In this document: one piece after another, positions 33,395 through 43,603 of the stretch | Layout: each line of letters opens with the position of its first letter | How positions within the stretch are numbered: position 1 is the first letter of the stretch | From: Bacillota bacterium | Lineage (GTDB): Bacteria; Bacillota; Clostridia; Lachnospirales; Lachnospiraceae | Assembly: GCA_023437715.1 (NCBI GenBank) | Contig: JAEZFK010000011.1 | Span: 1-64,000 of the forward strand | Length of the DNA stretch: 64,000 nucleotides | Reading direction: 5' to 3' | Program-made: the position numbers and the translations under genes | The notes under the pieces: generated by a model | Seen by the model: only the letters and a program-made list of their open reading frames with translations | Database searches by the model: none | Told to the model about the DNA's origin: nothing

Positions 33395-34336
33395 ATGAAT
33401 AAAAAATTTCTGTTTACAATCATCACAGTCTCTTTTCTTATTGCAGGCTGCGGCAACGCTGATTCAACCAACCGCCTGCAGCAAAATACGGAGCCGTCTT
33501 TGGAAACGGTAAAATCTTCGGAGGAGACTATCCCCTCAACCACAGCATCAGAAAGTACCATTGATTACAGCCAATATCTTAAAAAGACCTGGGTAAGAAA
33601 TACGGATGCCGGTTTTCCTGACAATGGCGGTTTATCCATTTTGATCTCCCGGATTGAGGATGGAAAAATTCAGGGAGATATCAGTATGGTGGGCAATGCT
33701 CCGGCTTACAACATGGACAGCGCAGAGTTTGAGGGAGCCGTTGATGATGATACTGCACAGTGTCAGCTTGTGAATGATTCCAGGGGAAATAAGGGAACGG
33801 TTGAGCTTTTATTTAAACCTGACGGTGCTCTTGAGGCAACGGTTACAATAACTGAAAAATCAGAAGATACTGTAATGACTCTTCCTGAAGGGACGTTTGA
33901 ATTCACTCCGTATAATCTTAAAGATATAAAGGGCTTTGCCCCTATTGAGGATCAGACCTTTCCGGTGGATTTAAATTCATGGGGTAAAGTTAAATTCGCA
34001 TCCGGGAAATTAACAGCAGGCAGCCATGTGCCCGTAGTATTTTATCTGACCAATGAGGATGGGGATATTCTTTATAATTTCAATGCGGTCCTTCCTTACA
34101 GCGTGGATGTTAAGGCTGTTTCATTTAAGGATGTGGATAAGGATGGATTAAAGGATATCATCATTGTTGTTGCGGATAATTATGAGGGCTCTTCCGGAGG
34201 GACCATAGCCACCGTTTACTTTCAAAAGGAGGATGGATCATTCTTAAATGACCTTAAGCTGGATCAGGAAATCAATGATTCAGGAAATAATGAGGATATA
34301 AATGCCGTAACGAATTACCTTTCAAGTAAGTTCTAG
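33395..34336 (+). CDS. Lipoprotein with a VCBS/FG-GAP-like segment
   Basis: The 313-residue protein has a lipoprotein signal peptide (FLIAGCGN, Cys near 19), a Ser/Thr-rich linker and two folded regions. Residues about 65-170 are beta-rich with W-V-R-N-T and a charged-polar pattern. Residues about 205-310 include D-V-D-K-D-G-L-K-D-I, a calcium-binding-like loop as in VCBS/FG-GAP repeats. I do not recognise a named family. CGGAGG precedes the ATG. It is a single-gene unit facing a decayed gene fragment. Confidence 0.7.
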   Translation: MNKKFLFTIITVSFLIAGCGNADSTNRLQQNTEPSLETVKSSEETIPSTTASESTIDYSQYLKKTWVRNTDAGFPDNGGLSILISRIEDGKIQGDISMVGNAPAYNMDSAEFEGAVDDDTAQCQLVNDSRGNKGTVELLFKPDGALEATVTITEKSEDTVMTLPEGTFEFTPYNLKDIKGFAPIEDQTFPVDLNSWGKVKFASGKLTAGSHVPVVFYLTNEDGDILYNFNAVLPYSVDVKAVSFKDVDKDGLKDIIIVVADNYEGSSGGTIATVYFQKEDGSFLNDLKLDQEINDSGNNEDINAVTNYLSSKF

Positions 34337-34338
34337 CC

Positions 34339-34599
34339 ATTTTACCGGGCAGGGTTCAGGATGAAAAAAACATTGACTGGGGGGTATTGGAGCAGCATGC
34401 GGGGGAGTGTATAGAATGTGGACAATGCATGAAAAACTGCCCGTTTGGTGTGGATATCATTCATAAAATGAAGCAGGCAGTTGAATTGTTTGGAAATTTC
34501 TCTCCAAATAAGGATTGTTCATTGTTCCGGTTGAATCTGGGAAATAGGGCCTGTATCGGTCTGTCCTTGAAAGTGCTGGATGGACGGCGCCAATTTTAA
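34339..34599 (+). pseudogene. C-terminal fragment of a ferredoxin-type aldo/keto reductase
   Basis: Directly after the lipoprotein stop the frame encodes C-I-E-C-G-Q-C-M-K-N-C-P-F-G-V-D-I and K-M-K-Q-A-V-E-L-F-G. This is the 4Fe-4S cluster tail found at the C terminus of clostridial aldo/keto reductases. The TIM-barrel domain of about 270 residues is absent, and the tail after residue 55 is not conserved. No ribosome binding site is seen; the only in-frame start is TTG 34387. It is best read as a remnant. Confidence 0.7.
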
Positions 34600-34662
34600 A
34601 CAGGGAAAAATCTGCCGATCAGAAGTACGGATTGGGCGGCGCTTTAAAGACAGTATCAATAA

Positions 34663-34710
34663 ACAGCAGAAAGAGCATTCCTTATTGCCCGGGAATGCTC
34701 TTTCTGTTGT
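34663..34710. terminator. Long perfect hairpin, probable terminator
   Basis: ACAGCAGAAAGAGCATTCC (34663-34681) pairs over 19 bp, with one G-T wobble, with the sequence at 34692-34710. T content after the stem is modest. It probably ends transcription from the lipoprotein/reductase-remnant unit. Confidence 0.7.
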
Positions 34711-34856
34711 TATCAGCACTTAATAACTGTTTTACCTCTGAAATGGGCCTCAGAAACCGGGAGCTTATATGACGGTTACTATTCATGTCGGGCGTTCCGC
34801 CCTATAGAAATATTTTATAAATCCGACAAGAAATTAATAAAAAACATAAAAAATGC

Positions 34857-34872
34857 TACAATATAATATTGT
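34857..34872 (+). promoter_or_regulatory. Promoter region of the glucan synthase genes with a palindrome
   Basis: TATAAT (34862-34867) lies inside the perfect inverted repeat ACAATAT-A-ATATTGT (34858-34872). An alternative extended -10, TGC-TACAAT, overlaps it. A protein that binds the palindrome would block RNA polymerase. No good -35 box is seen. Confidence 0.5.
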
Positions 34873-34959
34873 GCTATTTTTTATGGAAAAACAGACAAAC
34901 TATCTGTAAAAGGATTCCGTCATGTCTGAAGGATTTCTTAAAATAAGGAGGAGCTTCAA

Positions 34960-37900
34960 TTGCAGAGCTTGTTGGAAAGAATTAACTTTTATATAAATTC
35001 CCCGTTTCCGCTGGTTATTTTATTGATACTGATTGCATTGTTCTGTTTTGTTTTATTAATACTGTATTACCGGTTTAACTATTTTTTTAAGAAAGTGAAA
35101 TTTCCAGCCTGTTTCCCGGAAGATGGGGATAAGCCGGGGACCAGTGAGTGGGAGAGGCAGATGCTTGATCTGGCGGAAAGCCACAGCCAGGTCCGGCTGG
35201 TGGGCCACAGCTTTGTTCTTAATGATTATAATCAGGCCGCCTATAAGAAACTGAATAATATCAGAGACAGCATTTCTGCCGTATCCACCGATATTATTTC
35301 CCTGATTCCGGCGGCACGGTGGCTCTTTGACAATTTCCAGATGCTATACCGGGAAATTAAAAAGGTGCGGACCTCTGGGACCAGCTATGCCGTATTGCCG
35401 GTTTTAAAGGAGAAAGAATATCATAACTTTCCCCGTATTTATGTTGTGGCAAAAAAGATGGTGGCTCTTTCCGGCGGTCACTTGAGCGAAGAAAATATTT
35501 CCCTGATGCTGAAGGCTTACCAGCAGAAGATATCCCTTACGGACAAGGAAATCTGGGTCCTGCCGGAGGTGCTGGGCTTTTGCATTCTTGAAGAGATCAT
35601 TGTAATTGCAGATGAGATTCTTCATATGATTGAGGTGAAATCGAAAGCGGAAGAATTCCTCCGGGAGAAGCTGGAGGATAAGAAAGGAACGGCCGGCATC
35701 GGGGCCCTGCTCTGCAAAATTGAGGATGATTTGAGGCTGAACTATTCGTTCCATGCCCATGTAATACATCTGCTGAAAAATATGTCCTTTAATGAGGCTT
35801 CCATTCAAAAATACCTAGAACATCATTTTGCGTCCTATGAAAGACAGGTGAAGACCTCAGGCATATTCTTAGAGGAGGGAAAGATTGAATCATTCCTGGA
35901 GACAAATATAAGGACCTTAATTGTCAGCCTGAGGGATATCAATGAAGTGGACGAGGAGAAATTCTTTGAGGAATATTCCTGTCTGGAACAGATTCTGTCC
36001 CAGGATCCGGATGGCGTCTACTCTAAGATGGATTTAGAATCCAGAGGCATGTACCGGGGCGTCATTGTTAAATTATCTCTTCGTTATGGGCTGCCGGAGG
36101 AAAAGATAGCCAGGGACTGCCTGGAACTGGCGGTTCAGGGAAGAGAGGACTTACACTGTTCTCATCATGTGGGAGCCTATCTTTTGGGGAAAGGCTATCC
36201 GGTTCTGAAAGCAAAGGCATTAGGGAAACCGATTCCCGCAAGCATTAAGAAAAAAATGAATGTAAGCGGTTTCCTCTATTTCCTCACCCTGTTTCTTATT
36301 ACCTTGGGGCTGGGTGTATGCCTGGTTTATGCTTTCCGAAACCTTGGCGGGCTCCGGGCTGTCAGCCGGCTGGTCTCCCTTCTGGCGGCGTTGCCCTTGC
36401 TGGCAGGGATTTCCCTGGAAATTACAAATTTTATATTTACCAGAAGAATTATGGTCCGGAAGATTCCGTCCCTGAATTATCTGGAGGAAATAGGTCCGGA
36501 AGCGAGGACCTTTGTGGTCATGCCGGTTATCGTATCCTCAAAGGAACAGGGCCTTGGGTATATGGAGCGCCTTCAGAAGCATTATCTGGCAAACCGTCAG
36601 TCCAACCTTTTCTTTGCATTGCTGCTGGATTTTGAGGATTCCCAGGACCAGTATATGGACAAGGATCAGGTGATCGAAAGCGCTCTTGCTGCGCGAATGA
36701 AGGAACTGAATGAGCTCTACCCATCGGAGCACCAGCGGTTTTCCCTGTTCTTCCGCTACCGGAAATGGAATCCGGCGGAAAACTGCTATATGGGATGGGA
36801 GCGTAAGAGGGGAAAGCTGGAGGAGTTTAATAACCTTTTAAGCGGAGCGGGAAAGGAAAATACCACCTTTTCCTCCATTTACTGCGACGAGAAGCTTCTT
36901 ACCACTTTCCGCTATGTGATTACGCTGGATGCGGATACCAACCTGCTTCGTGATAATGCGGCAAAGCTGGTGGGACTGATCGATCATCCTTTAAATCAGC
37001 CGGTTCTGGATTCCTCAGGCCAAAGGGTGACAGAGGGCTATGCCATTATCCAGCCTTCTGTAAGAAACCACATCGTGGATAAGAACGGCAGCCGGTTTAC
37101 GAAAATCTTCGGGGGAGAGTCGGGCCTCGCCCATTATGGAACTGTAATATCAGATATTTACCAGGATATTTTTAACGAGGGAATCTATACCGGAAAAGGC
37201 ATTTATGATATAAAAACCTTCCACAAGGTACTTCAGGGTAAGGTGCCGGAAAACCGGATTCTCAGCCATGACCTTTTTGAGAGCTGCTATGCCCGGACAG
37301 CCTTTTCCAGCACAGCCAAGATCATGGACAATTTTCCAAACAGCGTTTTATCCTTTACCAAAAGGGAACACCGGTGGCTGCGGGGAGACTGGCAGCTGGT
37401 GCCATGGCTGTTTATGAGAAAGACCCCGGATGGGAAAAGCTTGTGCCTGCTGTCAAAATGGAAGATCTTTGATAACTTAAGAAGAAGCCTGGTTCCCTTA
37501 AGCAAGACTCTCCTTGTAGTGCTGACTCTGGCATGGATGCCAAAGGCATATTATCTTTGGCTGCCCTTTGTTTTCTTTAATGATATATTTACCCTGGTGA
37601 TCCTGCTGCTTGCGGTAATGACCCAGAAGCTGATCCGGCCCAAGCTGGCCCTTGTTTACAAAGGCTTCTTAAAGGAGCTGGCTGCCATGATTCACCGGGC
37701 ATTCCTGGAGTTTACGATCACTCCTTACCGGGCTTATGTTGCATCGGATGCAATTGTCAGGACCCTGTACCGGATTCTCATCAGCAAGAAGAACCTGCTC
37801 CGCTGGAATACGGCGGAAGCAGTGGATGCTTCCATTGTCAACACCAGAAAAGGATATTTTCTTACCATGTGGAGCTCGCTTCTTCCGGCGCTTGTGCTTG

Positions 37901-40900
37901 TGATCGTCCTGTTTATGGGATATTTAAATCCGGCAGGAATGATTCTGGCAGCAATGGTAATTGTCGACTGGAGCCTTGCCTTTAACATCTCATACGGGAT
38001 CAGCCAGCCGGAAAAAGAGCTTCACGCAAAGGACCGGACAGAGGACAGGGACTTACTTTTAGATACTGCGCGCAGAACCTGGGAGTTTTTTAAGGAGCTT
38101 TCCACAAAGGAAAATAACTGGCTCTGCCCGGATAATTACCAGATTTCAGTGGTTGAGAAGGTCAGCGATAAGACCTCTCCCACCAATATAGGGCTTCAGT
38201 TTCTGGCAATTCTTTCGGCCAGGGATCTTGGGTTTGAAACCTTGAGCGTTACGGTTGAAGCCGCGGAAAACCTGATGGAAACCGTTGAGAAAATGACGAA
38301 ATTCAAAGGCCATCTCTATAACTGGTATCACATTCAAACCCTGGAGGTATTAAACCCTGCCTATATATCAACCGTAGACAGCGGAAATTTCCTGGGACAT
38401 TTAATTGCCTTAAAAAACGGCCTTTTAGAGCAGATATGCAAGCCGGTTTATCCGGATAATTTTCTGTCTGAGCTTAAGCTTGCGGTTGAGAAGAGCAATG
38501 AGGAAATTCAGATAAGAACAGGCAGCCCTGCCGGAAGTGGGCTGAGGGACAGGTATCAAAAGATCGGCGAGCTGATGGAAGATGCCGCAGATATATGGGA
38601 AAACCTAAACGGAAGGGAGCTTAAGCCCCAGGCAGATTATCCCCATACCAGACGGCTGATGGGCCTTATGCACAGCATTGTAAATGAGGCCGGGACCTTG
38701 AAGCTGAAAGAGGAAAGCTTTTCTTCTTATCCAGCCCTCTGCCATATCGGGACAGAGGACAATAAGCCTGCAAGCACCATGATTGACCGGATTAAGGCGC
38801 TGAGCGGTAAAATTGACCACATGCTGGAAAATGCTGATTTCCGCTTTTTATTTAACGAGAAGAGAATGCTGTTTCATATCGGATATCATGTATCCTCCCA
38901 CACCCTGGATGAAGGCTGCTATGACCTGATGGCCTCGGAATCGGCACTTACAAGCCTTCTTGCTATCTCCCTGGGAGAAGTGCCGTTAAAGCATTGGTAT
39001 AAGCTTGGAAGGCCGCTGACTGTGGTTAAGGGAATACCCTGCTTCGTATCCTGGAGCGGCACCATGTTTGAATATCTGATGCCCAACCTTGTATTTAAGG
39101 AATATGAAGGCTCTGTTTACGCGGAGACCTCCAGGGCGGCGGTGCTTCAGCATATGAAGTATGCCAGGGAGGCGGAGATTCCCTGGGGCATATCGGAATC
39201 CCAGTATTACCGTTTTGACTTAAACTCAAATTACCAGTACAAGGCATTCGGTGTTCCAAAGATAAGGCTTCAGCCGGTCCGCAGAAATTCCCTGGTGGTG
39301 GCCCCTTATGCAACCATGCTGGCCCTGGATGTTGCGGAAGAGGAATGTATGAAGAATTTAAGGCGGCTGAAAGAATTAGGCGCTTACGGCACTTACGGCT
39401 TTTATGAATCCGTTGATTTTAACGTGCCCAACGCCGTGACGCTGAAGCCTTACTGTATTGTGAAGTCCTATATGGCCCATCATCAGGGGATGAATCTGGC
39501 CGCAATCAATAATTATTTAAATGAGGGCATTCTCCGGGAGAGATTTCACGGGGAGATGATGATAAAGGCCTCCGAGGTCCTGCTGGAAGAAAAACGGCAG
39601 TCCTATCTGGTTTCCATTGCCAAGCAGGGATATACAATAAAAATCGGAAAGCCTCTTTTTAAAGAAGACGTTTACAGCAACCGGTATGTCAACCGTACAG
39701 CTGTGAATCCACCAATTGTTAATTATTTGTCAAACGGGAAGTATTCATTGATGATAACGGCCGACGGAGACGGGTTCAGTAAATATGAGGACCGGATGCT
39801 TTACCGCTGGCGGTCGGATATTTATGCGAATACAGGTAATTATATCTATATCAAAGACATGAAGCAGGGAAAGGTGTGGAGCGCCGCCTATCATCCCACT
39901 AAAACAGAACCTGAGTCTTACCAGGTGATTTTCAGCCCCCACCAGGCGGAATTTAAACGCAGGGACGGGGATATCTCATCACACATGATTGTCAGCCCGG
40001 ATGCGGACCATAACCTTGAGATACGCAAGATCACATTTACCAATCACAGCCATGAGGAAAAGCAGCTGGAGGTGACCAGCTATCTGGAGGTGGTGGATGA
40101 CACCCATCTGGCAGAGATAAGCCATCCTGCCTTTAATAAGCTGTTTCTGGAAAGTGAGTATCTGGAAGAGCAGGAAATTTTCCTGGCGAAAAGGCGGCGG
40201 AAGAAAGAGGCGGATCACCCTTATGTGATGCACATGGCAAGAACAGGAGCGAAGCTGTGCAAAAAATTAGAATACGAAAATGACAGAAAGCGCTTTATCG
40301 GAAGAAACAACACTCTGGAGAACCCGGACTCTGTGGTCAACAGCATTGCTTTTTTCAACAACTCAGGCTTTTGCAATGATCCCATTATGAGCCTGCGGGT
40401 GCAGATCACCATAGGAGCGGGGGAAACTGCCTGCATTTCTTTCATTACCGGAGTCTGTGAAAGCAGGGAGGAAGCAATAAAAATCGGAGAGGAGCTGAGT
40501 GTAAGCTACCGGATTGATGATATTCTGGAGAAATTCAGGCTTCAGACCAACCTGGAGTTAAAGTATCTGGAGATCACCAGAACCCAATTGAACGCATTTC
40601 AGGATTTAATCAGCCCTGTCTTCTATCCCGCGGACATTTACCGCGGGTCCGATGAAAATATAAGGCGGAACTTTATGAACCAGAGCTTCTTATGGAAATT
40701 CGGCATATCAGGGGATAATCCCATTCTGCTTTTAATGGTCCGGTCCATGAAATCGGAAAGAATTGTGAAGGATGTATTAAAGGCTTACGAATATTTAAGA
40801 ATCAACCGTGTTATGGTGGATCTGGTTATTTTAATTGATTCGAAACACGGCTATCATCAGGAAGTGGATGAATTAATCCGGGATATGACAAGCTCTCTTC

Positions 40901-41070
40901 GGATTTATGATTCGGGAAGTGAGAAGCCCAGCTTTTTTACCCTGCATACCTATGAGATGAAGCCGGCGGAGCTGGATCTGCTGTATACGGTGGCGCGGGT
41001 TGTATTTTCAGAGAAAACAGGGATTTATTTTACCAACGGAAAAGAAAATCTGTATGAACTGTATGAATGA
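34960..41070 (+). CDS. ndvB: Cyclic beta-1,2-glucan synthase, glycosyltransferase part (GT84 plus glucoamylase-like domain)
   Basis: This 2036-residue membrane protein matches the first 70% of NdvB/ChvB/Cgs. It has an N-terminal transmembrane helix (about 15-38), further membrane helices near 430-490, and a processive glycosyltransferase domain with V-I-T-L-D-A-D-T-N-L near 655 and H-R-W-L-R-G-D-W-Q near 803. More helices follow (about 850-900 and 970-1015), then a glucoamylase-like domain (about 1035-1480) of the type that cyclises the chain, and beta-sandwich regions to the end. It starts at TTG 34960 with AAGGAGGAGC seven bases upstream. The phosphorylase-like C-terminal domain is encoded by the next, overlapping gene. 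The product would be a cyclic or linear beta-1,2-glucan at the envelope. Confidence 0.88.
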   Translation: MQSLLERINFYINSPFPLVILLILIALFCFVLLILYYRFNYFFKKVKFPACFPEDGDKPGTSEWERQMLDLAESHSQVRLVGHSFVLNDYNQAAYKKLNNIRDSISAVSTDIISLIPAARWLFDNFQMLYREIKKVRTSGTSYAVLPVLKEKEYHNFPRIYVVAKKMVALSGGHLSEENISLMLKAYQQKISLTDKEIWVLPEVLGFCILEEIIVIADEILHMIEVKSKAEEFLREKLEDKKGTAGIGALLCKIEDDLRLNYSFHAHVIHLLKNMSFNEASIQKYLEHHFASYERQVKTSGIFLEEGKIESFLETNIRTLIVSLRDINEVDEEKFFEEYSCLEQILSQDPDGVYSKMDLESRGMYRGVIVKLSLRYGLPEEKIARDCLELAVQGREDLHCSHHVGAYLLGKGYPVLKAKALGKPIPASIKKKMNVSGFLYFLTLFLITLGLGVCLVYAFRNLGGLRAVSRLVSLLAALPLLAGISLEITNFIFTRRIMVRKIPSLNYLEEIGPEARTFVVMPVIVSSKEQGLGYMERLQKHYLANRQSNLFFALLLDFEDSQDQYMDKDQVIESALAARMKELNELYPSEHQRFSLFFRYRKWNPAENCYMGWERKRGKLEEFNNLLSGAGKENTTFSSIYCDEKLLTTFRYVITLDADTNLLRDNAAKLVGLIDHPLNQPVLDSSGQRVTEGYAIIQPSVRNHIVDKNGSRFTKIFGGESGLAHYGTVISDIYQDIFNEGIYTGKGIYDIKTFHKVLQGKVPENRILSHDLFESCYARTAFSSTAKIMDNFPNSVLSFTKREHRWLRGDWQLVPWLFMRKTPDGKSLCLLSKWKIFDNLRRSLVPLSKTLLVVLTLAWMPKAYYLWLPFVFFNDIFTLVILLLAVMTQKLIRPKLALVYKGFLKELAAMIHRAFLEFTITPYRAYVASDAIVRTLYRILISKKNLLRWNTAEAVDASIVNTRKGYFLTMWSSLLPALVLVIVLFMGYLNPAGMILAAMVIVDWSLAFNISYGISQPEKELHAKDRTEDRDLLLDTARRTWEFFKELSTKENNWLCPDNYQISVVEKVSDKTSPTNIGLQFLAILSARDLGFETLSVTVEAAENLMETVEKMTKFKGHLYNWYHIQTLEVLNPAYISTVDSGNFLGHLIALKNGLLEQICKPVYPDNFLSELKLAVEKSNEEIQIRTGSPAGSGLRDRYQKIGELMEDAADIWENLNGRELKPQADYPHTRRLMGLMHSIVNEAGTLKLKEESFSSYPALCHIGTEDNKPASTMIDRIKALSGKIDHMLENADFRFLFNEKRMLFHIGYHVSSHTLDEGCYDLMASESALTSLLAISLGEVPLKHWYKLGRPLTVVKGIPCFVSWSGTMFEYLMPNLVFKEYEGSVYAETSRAAVLQHMKYAREAEIPWGISESQYYRFDLNSNYQYKAFGVPKIRLQPVRRNSLVVAPYATMLALDVAEEECMKNLRRLKELGAYGTYGFYESVDFNVPNAVTLKPYCIVKSYMAHHQGMNLAAINNYLNEGILRERFHGEMMIKASEVLLEEKRQSYLVSIAKQGYTIKIGKPLFKEDVYSNRYVNRTAVNPPIVNYLSNGKYSLMITADGDGFSKYEDRMLYRWRSDIYANTGNYIYIKDMKQGKVWSAAYHPTKTEPESYQVIFSPHQAEFKRRDGDISSHMIVSPDADHNLEIRKITFTNHSHEEKQLEVTSYLEVVDDTHLAEISHPAFNKLFLESEYLEEQEIFLAKRRRKKEADHPYVMHMARTGAKLCKKLEYENDRKRFIGRNNTLENPDSVVNSIAFFNNSGFCNDPIMSLRVQITIGAGETACISFITGVCESREEAIKIGEELSVSYRIDDILEKFRLQTNLELKYLEITRTQLNAFQDLISPVFYPADIYRGSDENIRRNFMNQSFLWKFGISGDNPILLLMVRSMKSERIVKDVLKAYEYLRINRVMVDLVILIDSKHGYHQEVDELIRDMTSSLRIYDSGSEKPSFFTLHTYEMKPAELDLLYTVARVVFSEKTGIYFTNGKENLYELYE

Positions 41071-43516
41071 GCAGTTATTATTCAGCCTTAAGGAGGAAGG
41101 GGCTTTGGAACAGGAGAAAGAAAGAGAAAGTTACGAATTTTTTAACGGCTTCGGGGCGTTTGTCTGTGAGGGAAAGGAGTATGAAATCCTGCTGGAGGGC
41201 AATAACCGGCCTCCGGCGCCCTGGATTAATGTTGTCTCAAATAAGAGCTTTGGATTTCAGATATCGGAATCCGGGGCGGGCTTTACCTGGAGCGTCAACA
41301 GCCGGGAGAATAAGCTTACGCCCTGGTCCAATGACCCTGTAAGTGACAGCGCCTCCGAGGCAATCTATGTTCTGGATGAAATAACCGGCGAGGTAATGAC
41401 TCCCATGTCCCTTGGAAGGTCTGATAAAGGCACGTACCGGGTAAGACACGGCTTTGGATACAGCAGGTTTCTTCACGAGGAAGCACAGGTGGATCAGGAG
41501 CTGACGGTCTTTACTCCTCTGGATGAATCCTTGAAGCTGTGGAGCCTTAAGCTGACAAACCATTCTGACAGAGTGAAATATTTAAGCCTGACCTATTATG
41601 TGGAATGGGTCATGGGCACCCAGAGAGAGCAGACCAATCCCTATATTCTCACCGCCTATGACAATGAACATGAATGCCTGTATACAAAGAACATCTATAC
41701 CATGGATTTTCAAAACACCTATTCCTACCTGTTTTCCAGTGAAACCATTGTAGGCTATACCGGAGACAGGCAGGAGTTTCTGGGGCAGAAAGGCAGCATC
41801 CGGGAGCCCCGGGGAGCGGAAACCAAGCTGTCCTGCAACACAGGGGTATGCTATGATTCCTGCGGGGCAATTCAGGTATCTGCGGCAATACAGCCTCAGG
41901 AGAGCCGGATCCTGCTGTTCGGGCTGGGGCAGAGCGGCAGCCTTCAGGAGATATATAAAATCAGAAACAAGTACAGGGAGGTCCATGCCGCACAAAAGGA
42001 GCTTGACCGGGTGAAAGCCTATTGGGACGGATTGTTAGGGACGGTTAAAGTAAAGACCAAGGACAGGGCGGTGGATATTCTGCTTAACGGCTGGCTGCTC
42101 TATCAGACCGTGTCCTGCCGCATTCAGGCAAGGGCAGGCTTTTACCAGTGCGGAGGGGCCTATGGATACCGGGACCAGCTTCAGGATACTCTTTCCCTTC
42201 TCCTTGCAGATCCGGACATTCTGCGCAGGCAGATCCTGATTGCATGCAGCAGGCAGTTTGAAGAGGGGGATGTGCAGCACTGGTGGCATCCGCCCATGGG
42301 AATCGGAGTGAGAACCAGAATAACCGATGACCTGCTGTGGCTGCCCTATTGCACTGCCGCTTATATCCGGAGCACCGGGGATGCCTCAATTTTAAAGGAG
42401 GTTGTGCCCTACATCAAGGGGCCGGTTCTTAAAGAGGATCAGCAGGATGTGATGTTCACCCCGGAAGTATCAGACCGTTCTGAAAGTGTTTATGAGCATT
42501 GCAAAAAAGCCATTGACCGGACCGGGTTCGGAGAGCACGGACTTCCCCTTATGGGTGGAGGCGACTGGAACGACGGGATGAATGAGGTGGGAATGCTGGG
42601 AAAAGGGGAGAGTGTCTGGCTGGCCTGGTTTTTCTATACTGTGTTAGGCGACTTCATCCCTTTGTGCAGCCAGGAAGGCGATAAGGCTTATGGACGGGAG
42701 CTGGAGCAGAAACGGGAAGCTCTGCTTCAAAGCATTGAAGAGCACGCCTGGGATGGGGAATGGTATCTCAGAGCTTTTTATGACGACGGCTCAAAGCTTG
42801 GTTCAAAGGAAAACGATGAGTGCAGGATTGATTCCATCAGCCAGTCCTGGAGCGTAATATCAAAGGGAGGAAAAGAGGAACGGTCAAAAACGGCAATGCA
42901 GTCGGCATACCGTTATCTGGTCAGGGAGGAGGAGGCTCTTTCCCTGCTATTGGCGCCCCCCTTTAATAAGACGAGTAAAAATCCGGGTTATATCAAAAAT
43001 TATATCCCCGGCATACGGGAAAACGGAGGCCAGTACACCCATGCGGCAGTCTGGCTGGCAATTGCCGCCTCCATGCTCCGGGACTATCACATGGCCCAGA
43101 CCCTGTTTACCATACTTAACCCGGTTCACATTACGCAAAACAGAAAGGATGTGCTCCGGTATGAGAAAGAACCCTATGTGATGACGGCTGATATATCCCT
43201 CAGCCCGCCCTATACCGGAAGAGGCGGCTGGAGCTGGTATACAGGTTCCGCAGGCTGGATGTATCAGGGGCTGCTAAGCTGGTTTCTGGGTATCCGGAAA
43301 GAAGGAAAGGAGCTGGTCATTGATCCGGCCACCCCGGCAGGCTTCGGGGATTTTTCTGTTGAATATAAATATGGGAAGTCCCTCTATGAGATCCGGGTGG
43401 AAAGCAGAAGCAAGGGAATGCTGACAACGGAAGCAATCACTGTGGATGGCAGGCTCATTCAGGGGAACAGGGTTTTGCTGGAGGATGACGGGAAAGAGCA
43501 CCGGGTCATTGTGTAG
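41054..43516 (+). CDS. ndvB: Cyclic beta-1,2-glucan synthase, GH94 phosphorylase-like part
   Basis: The 820-residue protein corresponds to the C-terminal part of NdvB/Cgs. Its N-terminal beta-sandwich has APWINVVSNKSFGFQISE (near 55) and S-R-E-N-K-L-T-P-W-S-N-D-P-V. Its (alpha/alpha)6 barrel has Y-R-D-Q-L-Q-D near 375 and the GH94 catalytic motif G-G-G-D-W-N-D-G-M-N near 500. In Cgs this domain trims linear glucans by phosphorolysis to control ring size. The start overlaps the stop of the upstream gene (ATG at 41054 or 41063; TGA at 41068). With only a poor ribosome binding site, translation probably depends on coupling. Sizes add up to about 2855, matching single-chain Cgs. Confidence 0.87.
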   Translation: MNCMNEQLLFSLKEEGALEQEKERESYEFFNGFGAFVCEGKEYEILLEGNNRPPAPWINVVSNKSFGFQISESGAGFTWSVNSRENKLTPWSNDPVSDSASEAIYVLDEITGEVMTPMSLGRSDKGTYRVRHGFGYSRFLHEEAQVDQELTVFTPLDESLKLWSLKLTNHSDRVKYLSLTYYVEWVMGTQREQTNPYILTAYDNEHECLYTKNIYTMDFQNTYSYLFSSETIVGYTGDRQEFLGQKGSIREPRGAETKLSCNTGVCYDSCGAIQVSAAIQPQESRILLFGLGQSGSLQEIYKIRNKYREVHAAQKELDRVKAYWDGLLGTVKVKTKDRAVDILLNGWLLYQTVSCRIQARAGFYQCGGAYGYRDQLQDTLSLLLADPDILRRQILIACSRQFEEGDVQHWWHPPMGIGVRTRITDDLLWLPYCTAAYIRSTGDASILKEVVPYIKGPVLKEDQQDVMFTPEVSDRSESVYEHCKKAIDRTGFGEHGLPLMGGGDWNDGMNEVGMLGKGESVWLAWFFYTVLGDFIPLCSQEGDKAYGRELEQKREALLQSIEEHAWDGEWYLRAFYDDGSKLGSKENDECRIDSISQSWSVISKGGKEERSKTAMQSAYRYLVREEEALSLLLAPPFNKTSKNPGYIKNYIPGIRENGGQYTHAAVWLAIAASMLRDYHMAQTLFTILNPVHITQNRKDVLRYEKEPYVMTADISLSPPYTGRGGWSWYTGSAGWMYQGLLSWFLGIRKEGKELVIDPATPAGFGDFSVEYKYGKSLYEIRVESRSKGMLTTEAITVDGRLIQGNRVLLEDDGKEHRVIV

Positions 43517-43544
43517 ATATGCCGGCAAAGAGCAAGGGCGCTGG

Positions 43545-43596
43545 CCTTCCATTCATAAAGATGGAGGGTCAGCCTTCCATCATACATAGATGGGAG
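43545..43596 (+). promoter_or_regulatory. Twin hairpins, the second hiding the toxin ribosome binding site
   Basis: CCTTCCAT (43545-43552) pairs with ATGGAGGG (43561-43568). CTTCCATC (43574-43581) pairs with GATGGGAG (43589-43596). Each stem is 8 bp with one wobble, and the two are near-direct repeats. The GGGAG of the second stem is the ribosome binding site for the ORF at 43604, so translation would be blocked while the stem is closed. Confidence 0.6.
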
Positions 43597-43603
43597 ATGA
43601 AGC

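Noticed and set aside
35404..35808. Antisense ORFs inside ndvB
   Set aside because: They are shadows of a well-supported coding frame; no start signals were found.
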